Position numbers and translations under genes: made by a program | In this document: in pieces, positions 1 through 8,621 of the stretch | Layout: every line of letters starts with the position of its first letter | How positions within the stretch are numbered: position 1 is the first letter of the stretch | The notes under the pieces: model-generated | Told to the model about the DNA's origin: nothing | The model's database searches: none | What the model saw: only the letters and a program-made list of their open reading frames with translations | Assembly: GCF_003384935.1 (NCBI RefSeq) | Contig: NZ_QTTQ01000011.1 | Coordinates: 124,001 to 188,000, forward strand | DNA: 64,000 bases | DNA from: Lutibacter oceani | Lineage (GTDB): Bacteria; Bacteroidota; Bacteroidia; Flavobacteriales; Flavobacteriaceae | Direction of reading: 5' to 3'

Positions 1-677
1 TTAGTGAAAAAGCTATTTTAAATAACAATATAAAAACAATTGGATATTTTAAAAACTTTATTGAAAGTGAAGCTATTGATCCAAAAATAAAAGCTGATTT
101 TTTAACAAGTATTGAAAAGATAAAAGCAACAGGAATTAAGGTAAAAGCATTGGATTTCTTTAAATCTGATATTTTAGTTTCAACATATTATACATTGGCA
201 ATGGCCGAAACAGCTTCAAATTTATCGCGTTTAGATGGTACTAATTATGGAAACAGGATTGAAGCAGAAAATTTAATTGAAACATACGCTGTAACACGTT
301 CTGAAAACTTTTCAGAAGAAACAAAACGTAGAATTGTTGGTGGTAATCAGGTTTTATCACAAGGTTTTTCTGATGAAATTTATTTAAAGGGATTGGCGTT
401 AAGAGATCAGATTTCTGAAAATTTCAAAAAAGATTTTGAAGAAGTTGATATCATTTTATCACCAGTTACACCAAGCACTCCACCTAAAATTGGTGAAAGT
501 TTAAAGGATCCACACGCTATGTATTTATCCGATGCATATACCGTTGGATTTAGTTTAGGGCAATTACCTACGTTAACAGTACCTCAAGGAACTGCAACGG
601 GCTTGCAAATTACAGCTGCAAAAAACAATGATGAACTTGTATTGAAGTTTGCTAACTTCTTAAAAGAAACAATATAA
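1..677 (+). CDS. gatA: Asp-tRNA(Asn)/Glu-tRNA(Gln) amidotransferase subunit A, 3' part
   Basis: This is the C-terminal 224 residues of GatA; the gene runs off the left edge and its reading frame is open from base 3. GatA is the amidase subunit of GatCAB. It hydrolyses glutamine and passes ammonia to GatB, which amidates Asp-tRNA(Asn) or Glu-tRNA(Gln). Visible family features are the stretch DIILSPVTPSTPPKIGE and the C-terminal segment VGFSLGQLPTLTVPQG. The Ser-Ser-Lys catalytic part lies outside the window. An internal TTG at 150 is not a start, because the frame is open and GatA-like upstream of it. The stop codon overlaps the start of the next gene by one base (TAATG), so the two are translationally coupled. 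The identification rests partly on that neighbour. Confidence 0.88.
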   Translation, partial: SEKAILNNNIKTIGYFKNFIESEAIDPKIKADFLTSIEKIKATGIKVKALDFFKSDILVSTYYTLAMAETASNLSRLDGTNYGNRIEAENLIETYAVTRSENFSEETKRRIVGGNQVLSQGFSDEIYLKGLALRDQISENFKKDFEEVDIILSPVTPSTPPKIGESLKDPHAMYLSDAYTVGFSLGQLPTLTVPQGTATGLQITAAKNNDELVLKFANFLKETI

Positions 678-3600
678 TGGAATTGGAACAATTAAATGCG
701 GCCATAAAAGCCCACGATTTAGAATTGGTAATTGGATTGGAAACACACGTTCGATTAAATACCAAAACCAAGTTGTTTTGTTCTTGTCCAAATCAAGAAA
801 TTGAAACACCAAACACAAATATATGCTCAGTTTGTACTGGGCAAATGGGGGTTTTACCAGCTATAAATAAAGAAGCAATTACAAAAGCTATTTATTTTGG
901 TAAAGCAGTAGATTCTTCATTTGAAAATGAAGTAATATCTTGGGATAGAAAACATTACGAATATCCAGACAACCCTAAAAATATTCAAATTACCCAGTTT
1001 CATAACCCAATAATTCCTGACGGACACGTTTCTTGTTACCGTAATGATGGTTCTCAATTTACAGTGAATTTAACGCAGGTTCATATTGAAGAAGATGCTG
1101 CTAAATTAATGCACGAGAAAAAGATTTCTTTGGTTGATTTTAACAAAGCTGGAGTGCCATTAATTGAGATTGTTACAGAACCTTGTATTCGTAATATTGA
1201 AGATGCTTCAACTTACGCACAATACATTCAACGTATTGTTCAAAATTTAGGAATTTCAGAAGCAAACCTTGAAAAAGGCGAATTTAAATCGGATGTTTCG
1301 GTGTCTTTACGTAAAAAAAGAAGCTACGATTTAAATCCACGTACCGAAATAAAAAACTTAAATTCGTTTAAGTTTATGGTTGATGCTTTAAAGGAAGAAA
1401 TTGAAAAACAATTCAATTATTATGTTGAACATAAAGAGTTTAGACCAGACCAAACCACCGTTTTGTGGGATGCCGATTTAAAGCAAACCAAAACAATGCG
1501 TAAAAAAGAATTTGAAGCAGATTACCGTTTCATTTCTGAACCAGATTTACCTTTTGTTAGCATTAAAAACGAAATTAAAGCTATAAATGTAGATTCTAGC
1601 GCTTTACCTTTTGCTGTTGAAACTATTTTAATTAAAGGAGGTGTTTTACCACAAGATGCAAAATTTTTTACTGCAGATGCTGTCCGCTCTAAAGTATTTA
1701 TGGATATAAATAAGGTGTTAAAAGATCCTTCATTTGTTGCAAAAACGTTAGTAAATAATATAAAACCTGAAGATTATGCAGCTATTAATAGCATTGAAAG
1801 TTTAATCGAAATTTTTCAATTATTTAAAGCTGAAAAAATCACAGCTGTTTTGGCTCAAAATGGAATTACTGAATATTTAAAAGACAGAACTTTTGATTAT
1901 AAGCAGTATTTTGAAGAACATACCATTTCTGAAGAGCAAATTACAGCAGCTATTCAAACTGTTATTTCAGAAAATGAGGCGATTGCTAATGATATTAAAT
2001 CTGGAAATCAAGGAAAAGCGGGTATTTTAGTTGGTAAAGTAATCGGAATTATTGGCAAAGGAGCTTCTGGAAAGGTAATTAGACAAGGAATTCTAGAAAT
2101 ACTTTCAGCTAAAAGTCAAAAGTTGAACGCTGGGAGTAGTGAGCAGTTAAAAGCAACTAGCGAACAGCAAAAAACGAAAGTTGAAGACGAAACGCTTCCA
2201 CAAATTCCTATTATAATAAAAGACACTTATAGAACTCATAAAGCTTCAGAAATTTCAGAAAAAAACATTTCAGAAAAAATAACGTTGGCAGGTTGGGTTT
2301 CTAGTGTTAGAGATCACGGTGAATTAATTTTTATTGATTTACGTGATTCTAGTCAAGAAATATTTCAAGTACGTTTAAGTAGAGAGTCATTTCCTAATTT
2401 AGACGAATTGGTAAAATTAAAACCAGAAACTGTAATATCAGTTACTGGAGTAGTTGTACAGCGTAATGAAGACGATTATAACGCTGGTTTAAGAACTGGA
2501 AAAATAGAGTTAGAAACTTCAGAATTAGATATTTTAAACCTTTCTAAAACATTACCTTTTGAAATAAAAAGAGCTACTAAAACAAGTGAAACCATTCGTT
2601 TTCAATACAAGTTTTTAGACCATAGAAATGATGCGGTTAGAAGAGCCATTGTAAATCGCCACAAGGTAATTAAACTATTACGTGATATTTTAGATGAAGA
2701 AGAATTTTTAGAAATTGAAACTCCAATTTTAACTGCTGGAACCGATGAAGGAGCACGTGAGTTTATAGTTCCTACACGTAAACAACCAGGTTCTTTTTAC
2801 ACTTTACCACAAGCACCTCAGCAGTTTAAACAAATGCTAATGGTTAGTGGTTACGAAAAATATTTCCAAATTGCACGTTGTTTTAGAGACGAGGATTCCA
2901 GGGGAGATCGTCAACCGGAATTTACACAATTAGATATTGAAATGGCGTACGCTAGTATGCAGCAAATTATTGATTTAAACACAAAAATGTTTAATGAAAT
3001 AGTGAAAAAAATATATGGTAAAAAGTGGATTTTACGTCCGTTTGAAATTCTTACTTACAAAGAAGCTATGGATAATTATGGTTGTGACCGACCAGATTTA
3101 CGCTATGGCTTAAAAATGCAAGACATTACACACATTGTAAAAGACACACAATTTCAAGTATTTAGCAAACCTATTGAACAAGGAGGAATTGTAAAATGTA
3201 TTAAGGTTTCTGCAAAAGAACAAGGAAATAATCGTATGTCTAAAGGTCAAATTGAAAACCTTACAGCAATTGCACAACAAAATGGTTTAGGCGGATTGGC
3301 ATATATAATTGTTAATGAAAATGATTTACAATCGCCAATAATTAAATTTTTAGGTGCTGAAATTGCTGCTGGAATTATTAATGAAACAAATGCAGAAGTT
3401 GGTGATATTGTATTTTTCTCTGCTGCAGATTACGAAACTGCAAACAAAGCTTTAGATGCTGTTCGCCAAGAAATGGGTAAAATTTTAGGATTGATAAATC
3501 CAAAAGAATTATGTCCGGCTTGGGTGGTAGATTTCCCAATGTTTGAAAAAACCGATGAAGGCAGGTGGACATTTACACATAACCCGTTCTCTATGCCTGC

Positions 3601-4006
3601 AATTTACGATTTAGAAAAGCACATAAATGGAAAAGAAGACGAAATAGGAAGTATTATTGCACAACAATACGATCTTATTTTAAATGGTTACGAAATTGGT
3701 GGAGGATCTGTACGTGCTCATAAAGCTGAAATTTTAGAAGCAACTTATAGAAATATGGGGTATTCTAAAAACGAAATGATAAAAAGTGTTGGCGCTATGT
3801 ACAAAGCGTTTCAATACGGAGCACCACCACACGGAGGAATTGCCTGGGGAATTGACCGTTTAATGATGATTTTAGAGAAAAAAGCATCTATTAGAGAAGT
3901 TATGGCTTTCCCTAAAACAGGCACCAGTGATGATTTACTTTTTGGAGCTCCATCTAAATTATCTGATAAAAAAGTTGAAGAACAAAATGTGAGGGTGATT
4001 AAATAA
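677..4006 (+). CDS. gatB-aspS: GatB-AspRS fusion: amidotransferase subunit B joined to aspartyl-tRNA synthetase
   Basis: One uninterrupted 1109-residue frame carries two enzymes. Residues 1 to about 477 are GatB: VIGLETHVRLNTKTKLFC, the zinc cysteine pairs C35/C37 and C50/C53, the segment EADYRFISEPDLP, and the C-terminal YqeY-like tail ending near GKVIRQGILEIL. A polar linker (about 478-533) follows. Residues about 534-1109 are a full bacterial-type class II aspartyl-tRNA synthetase: OB-fold anticodon domain (ITLAGWVSSVRDHGELIFID), motif 1 near 665-685, motif 2 with FRDEDSRGDRQPEFTQLD (Arg737), an inserted GAD domain (about 815-930) and motif 3 GIAWGIDRL (Arg1061). GatB alone is usually about 475 residues and AspRS about 590, so neither half is truncated. 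His547 is at the position where discriminating enzymes such as E. coli AspRS have Leu and non-discriminating ones have His. The inferred role is to make Asp-tRNA(Asn) and amidate it within one complex with GatA. Confidence 0.93.
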   Translation: MELEQLNAAIKAHDLELVIGLETHVRLNTKTKLFCSCPNQEIETPNTNICSVCTGQMGVLPAINKEAITKAIYFGKAVDSSFENEVISWDRKHYEYPDNPKNIQITQFHNPIIPDGHVSCYRNDGSQFTVNLTQVHIEEDAAKLMHEKKISLVDFNKAGVPLIEIVTEPCIRNIEDASTYAQYIQRIVQNLGISEANLEKGEFKSDVSVSLRKKRSYDLNPRTEIKNLNSFKFMVDALKEEIEKQFNYYVEHKEFRPDQTTVLWDADLKQTKTMRKKEFEADYRFISEPDLPFVSIKNEIKAINVDSSALPFAVETILIKGGVLPQDAKFFTADAVRSKVFMDINKVLKDPSFVAKTLVNNIKPEDYAAINSIESLIEIFQLFKAEKITAVLAQNGITEYLKDRTFDYKQYFEEHTISEEQITAAIQTVISENEAIANDIKSGNQGKAGILVGKVIGIIGKGASGKVIRQGILEILSAKSQKLNAGSSEQLKATSEQQKTKVEDETLPQIPIIIKDTYRTHKASEISEKNISEKITLAGWVSSVRDHGELIFIDLRDSSQEIFQVRLSRESFPNLDELVKLKPETVISVTGVVVQRNEDDYNAGLRTGKIELETSELDILNLSKTLPFEIKRATKTSETIRFQYKFLDHRNDAVRRAIVNRHKVIKLLRDILDEEEFLEIETPILTAGTDEGAREFIVPTRKQPGSFYTLPQAPQQFKQMLMVSGYEKYFQIARCFRDEDSRGDRQPEFTQLDIEMAYASMQQIIDLNTKMFNEIVKKIYGKKWILRPFEILTYKEAMDNYGCDRPDLRYGLKMQDITHIVKDTQFQVFSKPIEQGGIVKCIKVSAKEQGNNRMSKGQIENLTAIAQQNGLGGLAYIIVNENDLQSPIIKFLGAEIAAGIINETNAEVGDIVFFSAADYETANKALDAVRQEMGKILGLINPKELCPAWVVDFPMFEKTDEGRWTFTHNPFSMPAIYDLEKHINGKEDEIGSIIAQQYDLILNGYEIGGGSVRAHKAEILEATYRNMGYSKNEMIKSVGAMYKAFQYGAPPHGGIAWGIDRLMMILEKKASIREVMAFPKTGTSDDLLFGAPSKLSDKKVEEQNVRVIK

Positions 4007-4007
4007 T

Positions 4008-4048
4008 AATATTTAAAAGGGGACTAATTAGTTCCCTTTTAAATATTT
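4008..4048 (+). terminator. Intrinsic terminator after the GatB-AspRS gene
   Basis: A near-perfect inverted repeat begins two bases after the stop codon. The arms are AATATTTAAAAGGGGAC and GTTCCCTTTTAAATATT, with one G:U-type mismatch, around a short TAATTA loop. The T-rich right arm serves as the U tract. Confidence 0.75.
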
Positions 4049-4060
4049 CAATAATAAGTT

Positions 4061-4441
4061 ATGCAACAATTTACATTATTATTTGCCAGCATTTTAGGAG
4101 GCTTCGCTGTAATATTCGGTGCTTTTGGAGCACACGCTTTAAAAAAGATATTAAATGAAGATCAATTAAAAAGCTTTGAAACTGGAGTTAAATACCAAAT
4201 GTATCATGCAATTGTTTTACTATTAATCGGGTTTAATTTTAATTTAGAAACTACATCAGAAAAATACATGGTTTACAGTTTTATGTTAGGTATTATTTTA
4301 TTTTCCTTTAGTATTTATGGACTTGTAATTTCTTCCGCCAAAAACAAAAAGTTACAGTTTTTAGGTCCAATTACACCTCTTGGTGGTTTGTTGTTGGTTT
4401 GTGGCTGGTGTTTACTTTGCTACTCTATTTTAAATATGTAG
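4061..4441 (+). CDS. DUF423 family small membrane protein
   Basis: A 126-residue integral membrane protein with the DUF423 (YgdD-like) signature. The N-terminal helix contains GGFAVIFGAFGAHALKK and is followed by a polar segment (FETGVKYQMYHAIVLLL), then three more hydrophobic helices ending with GGLLLVCGWCLLCYSI. Length and helix layout are normal for the family. The biochemical function is unknown; the protein sits in the inner membrane. It follows the terminator of the gatB-aspS gene and is followed by about 120 bp of non-coding DNA, so it is probably transcribed alone. Confidence 0.85.
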   Translation: MQQFTLLFASILGGFAVIFGAFGAHALKKILNEDQLKSFETGVKYQMYHAIVLLLIGFNFNLETTSEKYMVYSFMLGIILFSFSIYGLVISSAKNKKLQFLGPITPLGGLLLVCGWCLLCYSILNM

Positions 4442-4563
4442 GTTTAAAGAAACTCATTAAACAAAAAGAATTTCACAGTTGTACCACCTTTGCAATGACA
4501 TCACAAACAATTATTATTGCCATATTTTTTTCGTAGTTTTACTTTTAAACTAATTTATCTTTA

Positions 4564-6495
4564 ATGAAAAACTCCACCTTAAAAGCAATTACTATTATAT
4601 TGCTACTATTCCTTGTTTTTAGTTGTAAAAAAAACAATCCTTCTGAAGTTGCTTCAACAGAAACAAACTATGTTCAAGAAAATTACGATAAAACAGAAGT
4701 AAATATAACAATGCGAGATGGTGTTAAATTATTTACTTCCATTTACACACCAAAAGATAAAAGTAAAACCTACCCTATTTTATTACAACGTACACCTTAT
4801 AGCGTAAGACCGTATGGTGAAAATAAATACAAAACCCGCATTGCTCCAAATAAGCATTTAATGAAAGAAGGAAATATAATTGTTTATCAAGATGTTCGTG
4901 GGCGCTGGATGAGTGAAGGCACTTATGATAATATGCGTGCTTACATTCCGAACAAAAAAGATAGCACTTTTGTTGATGAAAGTTCTGATACCTATGATAC
5001 CACAGATTGGTTGGTAAAAAATGTTGATAATAATAATGGAAACGTTGGTACTTGGGGAATTTCATATCCTGGATTTTATAGTACGTATTCTACTATTGAT
5101 GCGCATCCTGCATTAAAAGCAGCTTCCCCACAAGCGTGTATTGGAGATTTCTTTTTTGATGATTTCCACCATAACGGCGCTTATTTATTAAGCTATTTTA
5201 GAGCAACTTCATTATTTGGAACACCTAAAGACCAGCCAACAGATACTTCGTGGTATAAAATACCCGACTTAAATACAAAAGACCAATACCAGTTTTTTTT
5301 AGATGCTGGTCCGCTTAGTAATTTAGATCACTTTTTTGAATATGAAAAATTAGACAATCCTGCGTTAAAAAATAGTGATGCTACTGGTGATTTCTTTTGG
5401 AAAGAGTTAAAGGAACACCCAAATTACGATGCCGTTTGGCAAAGCAAGGGCATTATACAGCATTTAAAAAATGTTAAACCACATGTGGCAACTATGGTTG
5501 TTGGTGGTGAATTTGATGCTGAAGATTTATACGGACCTTTAGAAACTTATAAAACTATTGAAAAATACAATCCAGATAATTACAATACCTTGGTTTTTGG
5601 ACCTTGGAGTCACGGACAATGGGCGAGCACAAAACCAATAAATAGTGTTGGAAATTATTATTTTGGTGATTCAATTTCAATAAAATTTCAAGAACAAATT
5701 GAAACAAAATTCTTCAATCATTTCTTAAAAGGTACAGGCGATAAAAATTCAGGCTTACCAGAAGCTTACGTGTACGATTCCGGTAAAAAAGAATGGGATT
5801 CATTCGAAAACTGGCCTCCAAAAAATTCAGAAAAACAAACTTTTTATTTAGCTGATAATCAAGAATTAACTTCTGAAAAAGGAAAAGAAATTGGTATTAC
5901 TTTTATTAGTGATATTAAAAAACCTGTTCCTTATTCTGAAGATGTAAAAACCGTTTTCACTCCAAGAAAATATATGACCGATGACCAGCGTTTTGCTGCC
6001 AGAAGAAGTGATGTATTAGTTTTTGAAACTCAAATTTTAGAGGACGACTTTACTTTAGCTGGAGATATTTTGGCTAAATTACAAGTTGCAACTACTGGAA
6101 CTGATGCCGACTGGATTGTTAAAATTATTGATGTTCATCCATCAGATACAGAAGAAAATAATGATGAAATGCAAAACCATTTAAAAATGAGTAACTATCA
6201 CTTAATGGTACGTAGCGAGGTAATGCGCGGAAAATTTAGAAATAGCTTTACATTTCCAGAGCCTTTTGTCCCAAATAAAAAAACTGCTGTAAATATTAAA
6301 TTACAAGATGTTCATCACACGTTTAAAAAAGGACATAAATTACAAATTCAAGTGCAGAGCACTTGGTTTCCTTTAATTGATTTAAATCCGCAAACGTATG
6401 TTGGCAATATTTTTAAAGCTAAAAAAGAAGACTTTAAAACACAAACACATACCGTTTTTACATCTTCAAATATTGAATTTACAGTATTGAAATAA
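4564..6495 (+). CDS. CocE/NonD family serine hydrolase, lipoprotein (X-Pro peptidase-like)
   Basis: A 643-residue alpha/beta hydrolase of the CocE/NonD (X-prolyl dipeptidyl peptidase S15) superfamily. The N-terminus is a lipoprotein signal peptide with lipobox LVFSC (Cys21), so the enzyme is probably anchored in the membrane facing the periplasm or outside. The N-terminal part has the family pattern MRDGVKLFTSIYTP and YQDVRGRW. The likely triad is Ser167 (GTWGISYPG), Asp318 (VVGGEFDAED) and His350 (GPWSHGQW). The C-terminal third (about 470-643) is the jelly-roll domain that closes the active site in this family. Members cleave acyl or peptide bonds including esters, beta-lactam side chains and dipeptides; the substrate here cannot be told. 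The start is the first ATG and gives a complete signal peptide. Confidence 0.88.
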   Translation: MKNSTLKAITIILLLFLVFSCKKNNPSEVASTETNYVQENYDKTEVNITMRDGVKLFTSIYTPKDKSKTYPILLQRTPYSVRPYGENKYKTRIAPNKHLMKEGNIIVYQDVRGRWMSEGTYDNMRAYIPNKKDSTFVDESSDTYDTTDWLVKNVDNNNGNVGTWGISYPGFYSTYSTIDAHPALKAASPQACIGDFFFDDFHHNGAYLLSYFRATSLFGTPKDQPTDTSWYKIPDLNTKDQYQFFLDAGPLSNLDHFFEYEKLDNPALKNSDATGDFFWKELKEHPNYDAVWQSKGIIQHLKNVKPHVATMVVGGEFDAEDLYGPLETYKTIEKYNPDNYNTLVFGPWSHGQWASTKPINSVGNYYFGDSISIKFQEQIETKFFNHFLKGTGDKNSGLPEAYVYDSGKKEWDSFENWPPKNSEKQTFYLADNQELTSEKGKEIGITFISDIKKPVPYSEDVKTVFTPRKYMTDDQRFAARRSDVLVFETQILEDDFTLAGDILAKLQVATTGTDADWIVKIIDVHPSDTEENNDEMQNHLKMSNYHLMVRSEVMRGKFRNSFTFPEPFVPNKKTAVNIKLQDVHHTFKKGHKLQIQVQSTWFPLIDLNPQTYVGNIFKAKKEDFKTQTHTVFTSSNIEFTVLK

Positions 6496-6536
6496 AAAAT
6501 ATGACTATACGTTTTGTATAATAAAGACTATTTTAA

Positions 6537-6626
6537 GTCATGCTGAATTTATTTCATCATCTCGTAATATTTAAGAGTTAATAATTTATAAATAAACCGC
6601 TAAAACAAGTTCAGGTGATGAACTTT
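6537..6626. repeat. Degenerate intergenic inverted-repeat element
   Basis: The gap between two genes holds an imperfect inverted repeat. The left arm starts GTCATGCTGAATTTATTTCA and the right arm is about GCTAAAACAAGTTCAGGTGA; the centre is AT-rich. From memory, elements of this type (with CATGCTGAA and its complement) are scattered between genes in many Flavobacteriaceae. It has no coding capacity and no visible target-site duplication, and may be transcribed as a hairpin. Confidence 0.45.
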
Positions 6627-6647
6627 TTATAATTAAAAATTAAACCA

Positions 6648-7787
6648 ATGAAGAAATCCTATTTATTTTTTAGCATAATTATAATTTCGGTAATTTCAAT
6701 TTCATGCAAAGAAAAATCAACAGAAAAAACAGCGCTTCAAACTTCAAATAACGCAGCAGTATCTTTTAAGGTTGATACTATTGTTAACGGATTGGATGTG
6801 CCCTGGAGCATGGCTTTTTTACCTGATAGTTCAATGCTAATTACTGAACAAAAAGGGGATTTAGTTCATTTTAAAAATGGTATTAAAACCATGATTAAAA
6901 ATGTTCCTGAGGTTTATTTTAATGGACAAGGTGGTTTATTAGATATTGAATTAGACCCTAAATATACAGAAAATGGTTGGTTGTATTTATCATACTCTTC
7001 AAATATTGAAAATGATAACAATGGAGGAAATACAACAATTATGAGAGCAAAATTAGAAGATTCCAGTTTGGTTGAAACTAAAGTTTTATACAAAGCCACA
7101 CCAAACACAAAACGCAGTGCACATTTTGGTTCACGTATTGAATTTGATAGAGAAGGCTATTTGTATTTTTCAGTTGGTGATCGTTTTGATCGTGATGTTA
7201 ATCCACAGGATATTACTAAAGATTGTGGCAAAATATATAGAATTAATAGTGATGGAACAATTCCAACAGACAACCCATTTTACAATACCGAAAATGCAAA
7301 AAAAGCAATTTATTCATATGGACATAGAAATCCACAAGGAATGGTATTACACCCTGAAACTGGGAAAATTTGGACGCATGAACACGGACCCCAAGGTGGT
7401 GATGAAATAAACATACTTAAAGCTGGAAAAAACTACGGTTGGCCAAAAGCTTCATATGGTATAAACTATAACGACACTAAATTTACAGATGACACTTCAC
7501 TTCCCGGAATGGAAGATCCAATACATTATTGGGTTCCTTCAATTGCACCAAGCGGAATGATGTTTGTTACAAGTGATAAATATCCTGAATGGAAAGGAAA
7601 TTTATTAGTTGGTTCCTTAAAATTTCAATATTTAAATAGATGTGTTTTAGAAAATGACAAGGTAATTAAAGAAGAAAAATTATTAGAAAACATTGGCAGA
7701 GTGCGTTATGTTCGCCAAGCACCTGACGGCTTTATTTATGTTGCTGTACAAAATATTGGAATTGTTCGTTTAACACCAAGTAAATAA
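6648..7787 (+). CDS. PQQ-dependent sugar dehydrogenase-like lipoprotein
   Basis: A 379-residue six-bladed beta-propeller of the soluble glucose/aldose sugar dehydrogenase family. It opens with a lipoprotein signal (ISISC, Cys20). Typical features follow: GLDVPWSMAFLPDSSMLITE at the start of the propeller, RSAHFGSRIEFD, the conserved WTHEHGPQGGDEIN, and a C-terminal blade ending VAVQNIGIVRL. Characterised relatives oxidise aldoses with pyrroloquinoline quinone and calcium. No PQQ biosynthesis genes are in the window, so cofactor supply is unknown. It converges on the minus-strand nor cluster with only 5 bp between stop codons and no obvious terminator. Confidence 0.87.
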   Translation: MKKSYLFFSIIIISVISISCKEKSTEKTALQTSNNAAVSFKVDTIVNGLDVPWSMAFLPDSSMLITEQKGDLVHFKNGIKTMIKNVPEVYFNGQGGLLDIELDPKYTENGWLYLSYSSNIENDNNGGNTTIMRAKLEDSSLVETKVLYKATPNTKRSAHFGSRIEFDREGYLYFSVGDRFDRDVNPQDITKDCGKIYRINSDGTIPTDNPFYNTENAKKAIYSYGHRNPQGMVLHPETGKIWTHEHGPQGGDEINILKAGKNYGWPKASYGINYNDTKFTDDTSLPGMEDPIHYWVPSIAPSGMMFVTSDKYPEWKGNLLVGSLKFQYLNRCVLENDKVIKEEKLLENIGRVRYVRQAPDGFIYVAVQNIGIVRLTPSK

Positions 7788-7792
7788 CACTC

Positions 7793-8038
7793 TTAAAGTA
7801 ATATAATTATTATTACAAAAAATAAAAAAACATACATTAAAACAGCTGCTTTCCAAAATACATGTGCTTTTTTTAATTCCATAAAATAAAATGAAACTCC
7901 TAAAAATTTAAGAATAGACAAGCTTAAAATAATTATTGCTGTAAATGAAATACTCAAAGTTAAATTAGCTACTAAAGCGACACTTACTGTTAGTACAATT
8001 AGTACAATCCAAACCTTTAATAATATTTTTTTTTTCAT
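7793..8038 (-). CDS. Small cytochrome oxidase subunit IV-like membrane protein (NorF-like)
   Basis: An 81-residue protein with three predicted membrane helices, matching the cytochrome c oxidase subunit IV/CyoD-like family (FLGVSFYFMELKKAHVFWK is the typical central loop). It is the last gene of the nor cluster, one base after the subunit III-like gene. In other denitrifiers a small NorF protein sits beside NorE, and this gene holds that position. It is probably an accessory or assembly factor of nitric oxide reductase rather than part of an aa3 oxidase, because no oxidase subunits I or II are nearby. Confidence 0.7.
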   Translation of the reverse strand: MKKKILLKVWIVLIVLTVSVALVANLTLSISFTAIIILSLSILKFLGVSFYFMELKKAHVFWKAAVLMYVFLFFVIIIILL

Positions 8039-8039
8039 T

Positions 8040-8621
8040 TTAAAAAATTAAATAAACTACTGGAAAAAGAAGTAACCAAATTAAATCGCACATATGCCAA
8101 AAGGCAGCACTTGACTCAAAATCTTCAACTGAATTTGAAGATTTTTGTTGTTTAAAACCAATATAAATATTAAACAAAATAACCAAGCCTACAATTACAT
8201 GAATTACATGAAATAATGTTAACATCCAGTAAAATGAGAAAAAAGTATTGTAGCCAATTGTATAACCGCTTTCAATTTTAAAATAATACTCAACACTTTT
8301 TAAAACCAAAAATAAAATTCCTCCAAACATTGTCAATCGTAAAAAGTAAGTCGTTTTTTTGATATTATTTTTCTTAAAACTTTTAACAGAAATTGCCATA
8401 AAAAAGCCACTTGTTAATAAAAACACTGTATTAACCGCACCAAAAGTTGAGTTTAACAACAATCTGGAATTATGAAAAACTTCAGGTTCATATTTACTAT
8501 AAAAAACCATTGCAATTAATGCCATCCCAAAAGTAAATAGTTCTAAAAAAATAATTATCCATAATAATATCCCTCCAGGCGGATAGTATAATTTATTTTT
8601 ATTTACAGTTATGGTTTCCAT
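8040..8621 (-). CDS. norE: Cytochrome c oxidase subunit III family protein, NorE-like
   Basis: A 193-residue membrane protein with five predicted helices of the heme-copper oxidase subunit III family. Landmarks are FLTSGFFMAISVKSF, the segment FHVIHVIVGLVIL with its two His, and a C-terminal WHMCDLIWLLLFPVVYLIF that matches the conserved W-H-D-W-F end of subunit III. It directly abuts norD with no intergenic base, which marks it as NorE, an accessory protein of NO reductase, rather than a subunit of an aa3 oxidase. Its biochemical role is not settled in the literature. Confidence 0.8.
   Translation of the reverse strand: METITVNKNKLYYPPGGILLWIIIFLELFTFGMALIAMVFYSKYEPEVFHNSRLLLNSTFGAVNTVFLLTSGFFMAISVKSFKKNNIKKTTYFLRLTMFGGILFLVLKSVEYYFKIESGYTIGYNTFFSFYWMLTLFHVIHVIVGLVILFNIYIGFKQQKSSNSVEDFESSAAFWHMCDLIWLLLFPVVYLIF

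Noticed and set aside
677-4006. Artificial joining of two genes by a sequencing error
   Set aside because: Both halves are complete and in frame, with a plausible 55-residue linker and no stop or start signal at the junction. It cannot be excluded without other data but is not the simplest reading.
4775-5065. 96-codon minus-strand frame inside the hydrolase gene
   Set aside because: Shadow of the coding strand; composition (His/Tyr/Cys-rich) is typical of antisense frames here.
71-5560. Search for tRNA, rRNA, CRISPR or phage signatures, starting here and continued through the window
   Set aside because: No cloverleaf-like sequence, regular direct-repeat array, integrase or transposase was seen in any intergenic region of the window.
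7793-8621. Part of an aa3-type cytochrome oxidase operon
   Set aside because: Subunits I and II are absent and the genes directly follow norD, so the NorE/NorF reading is better.
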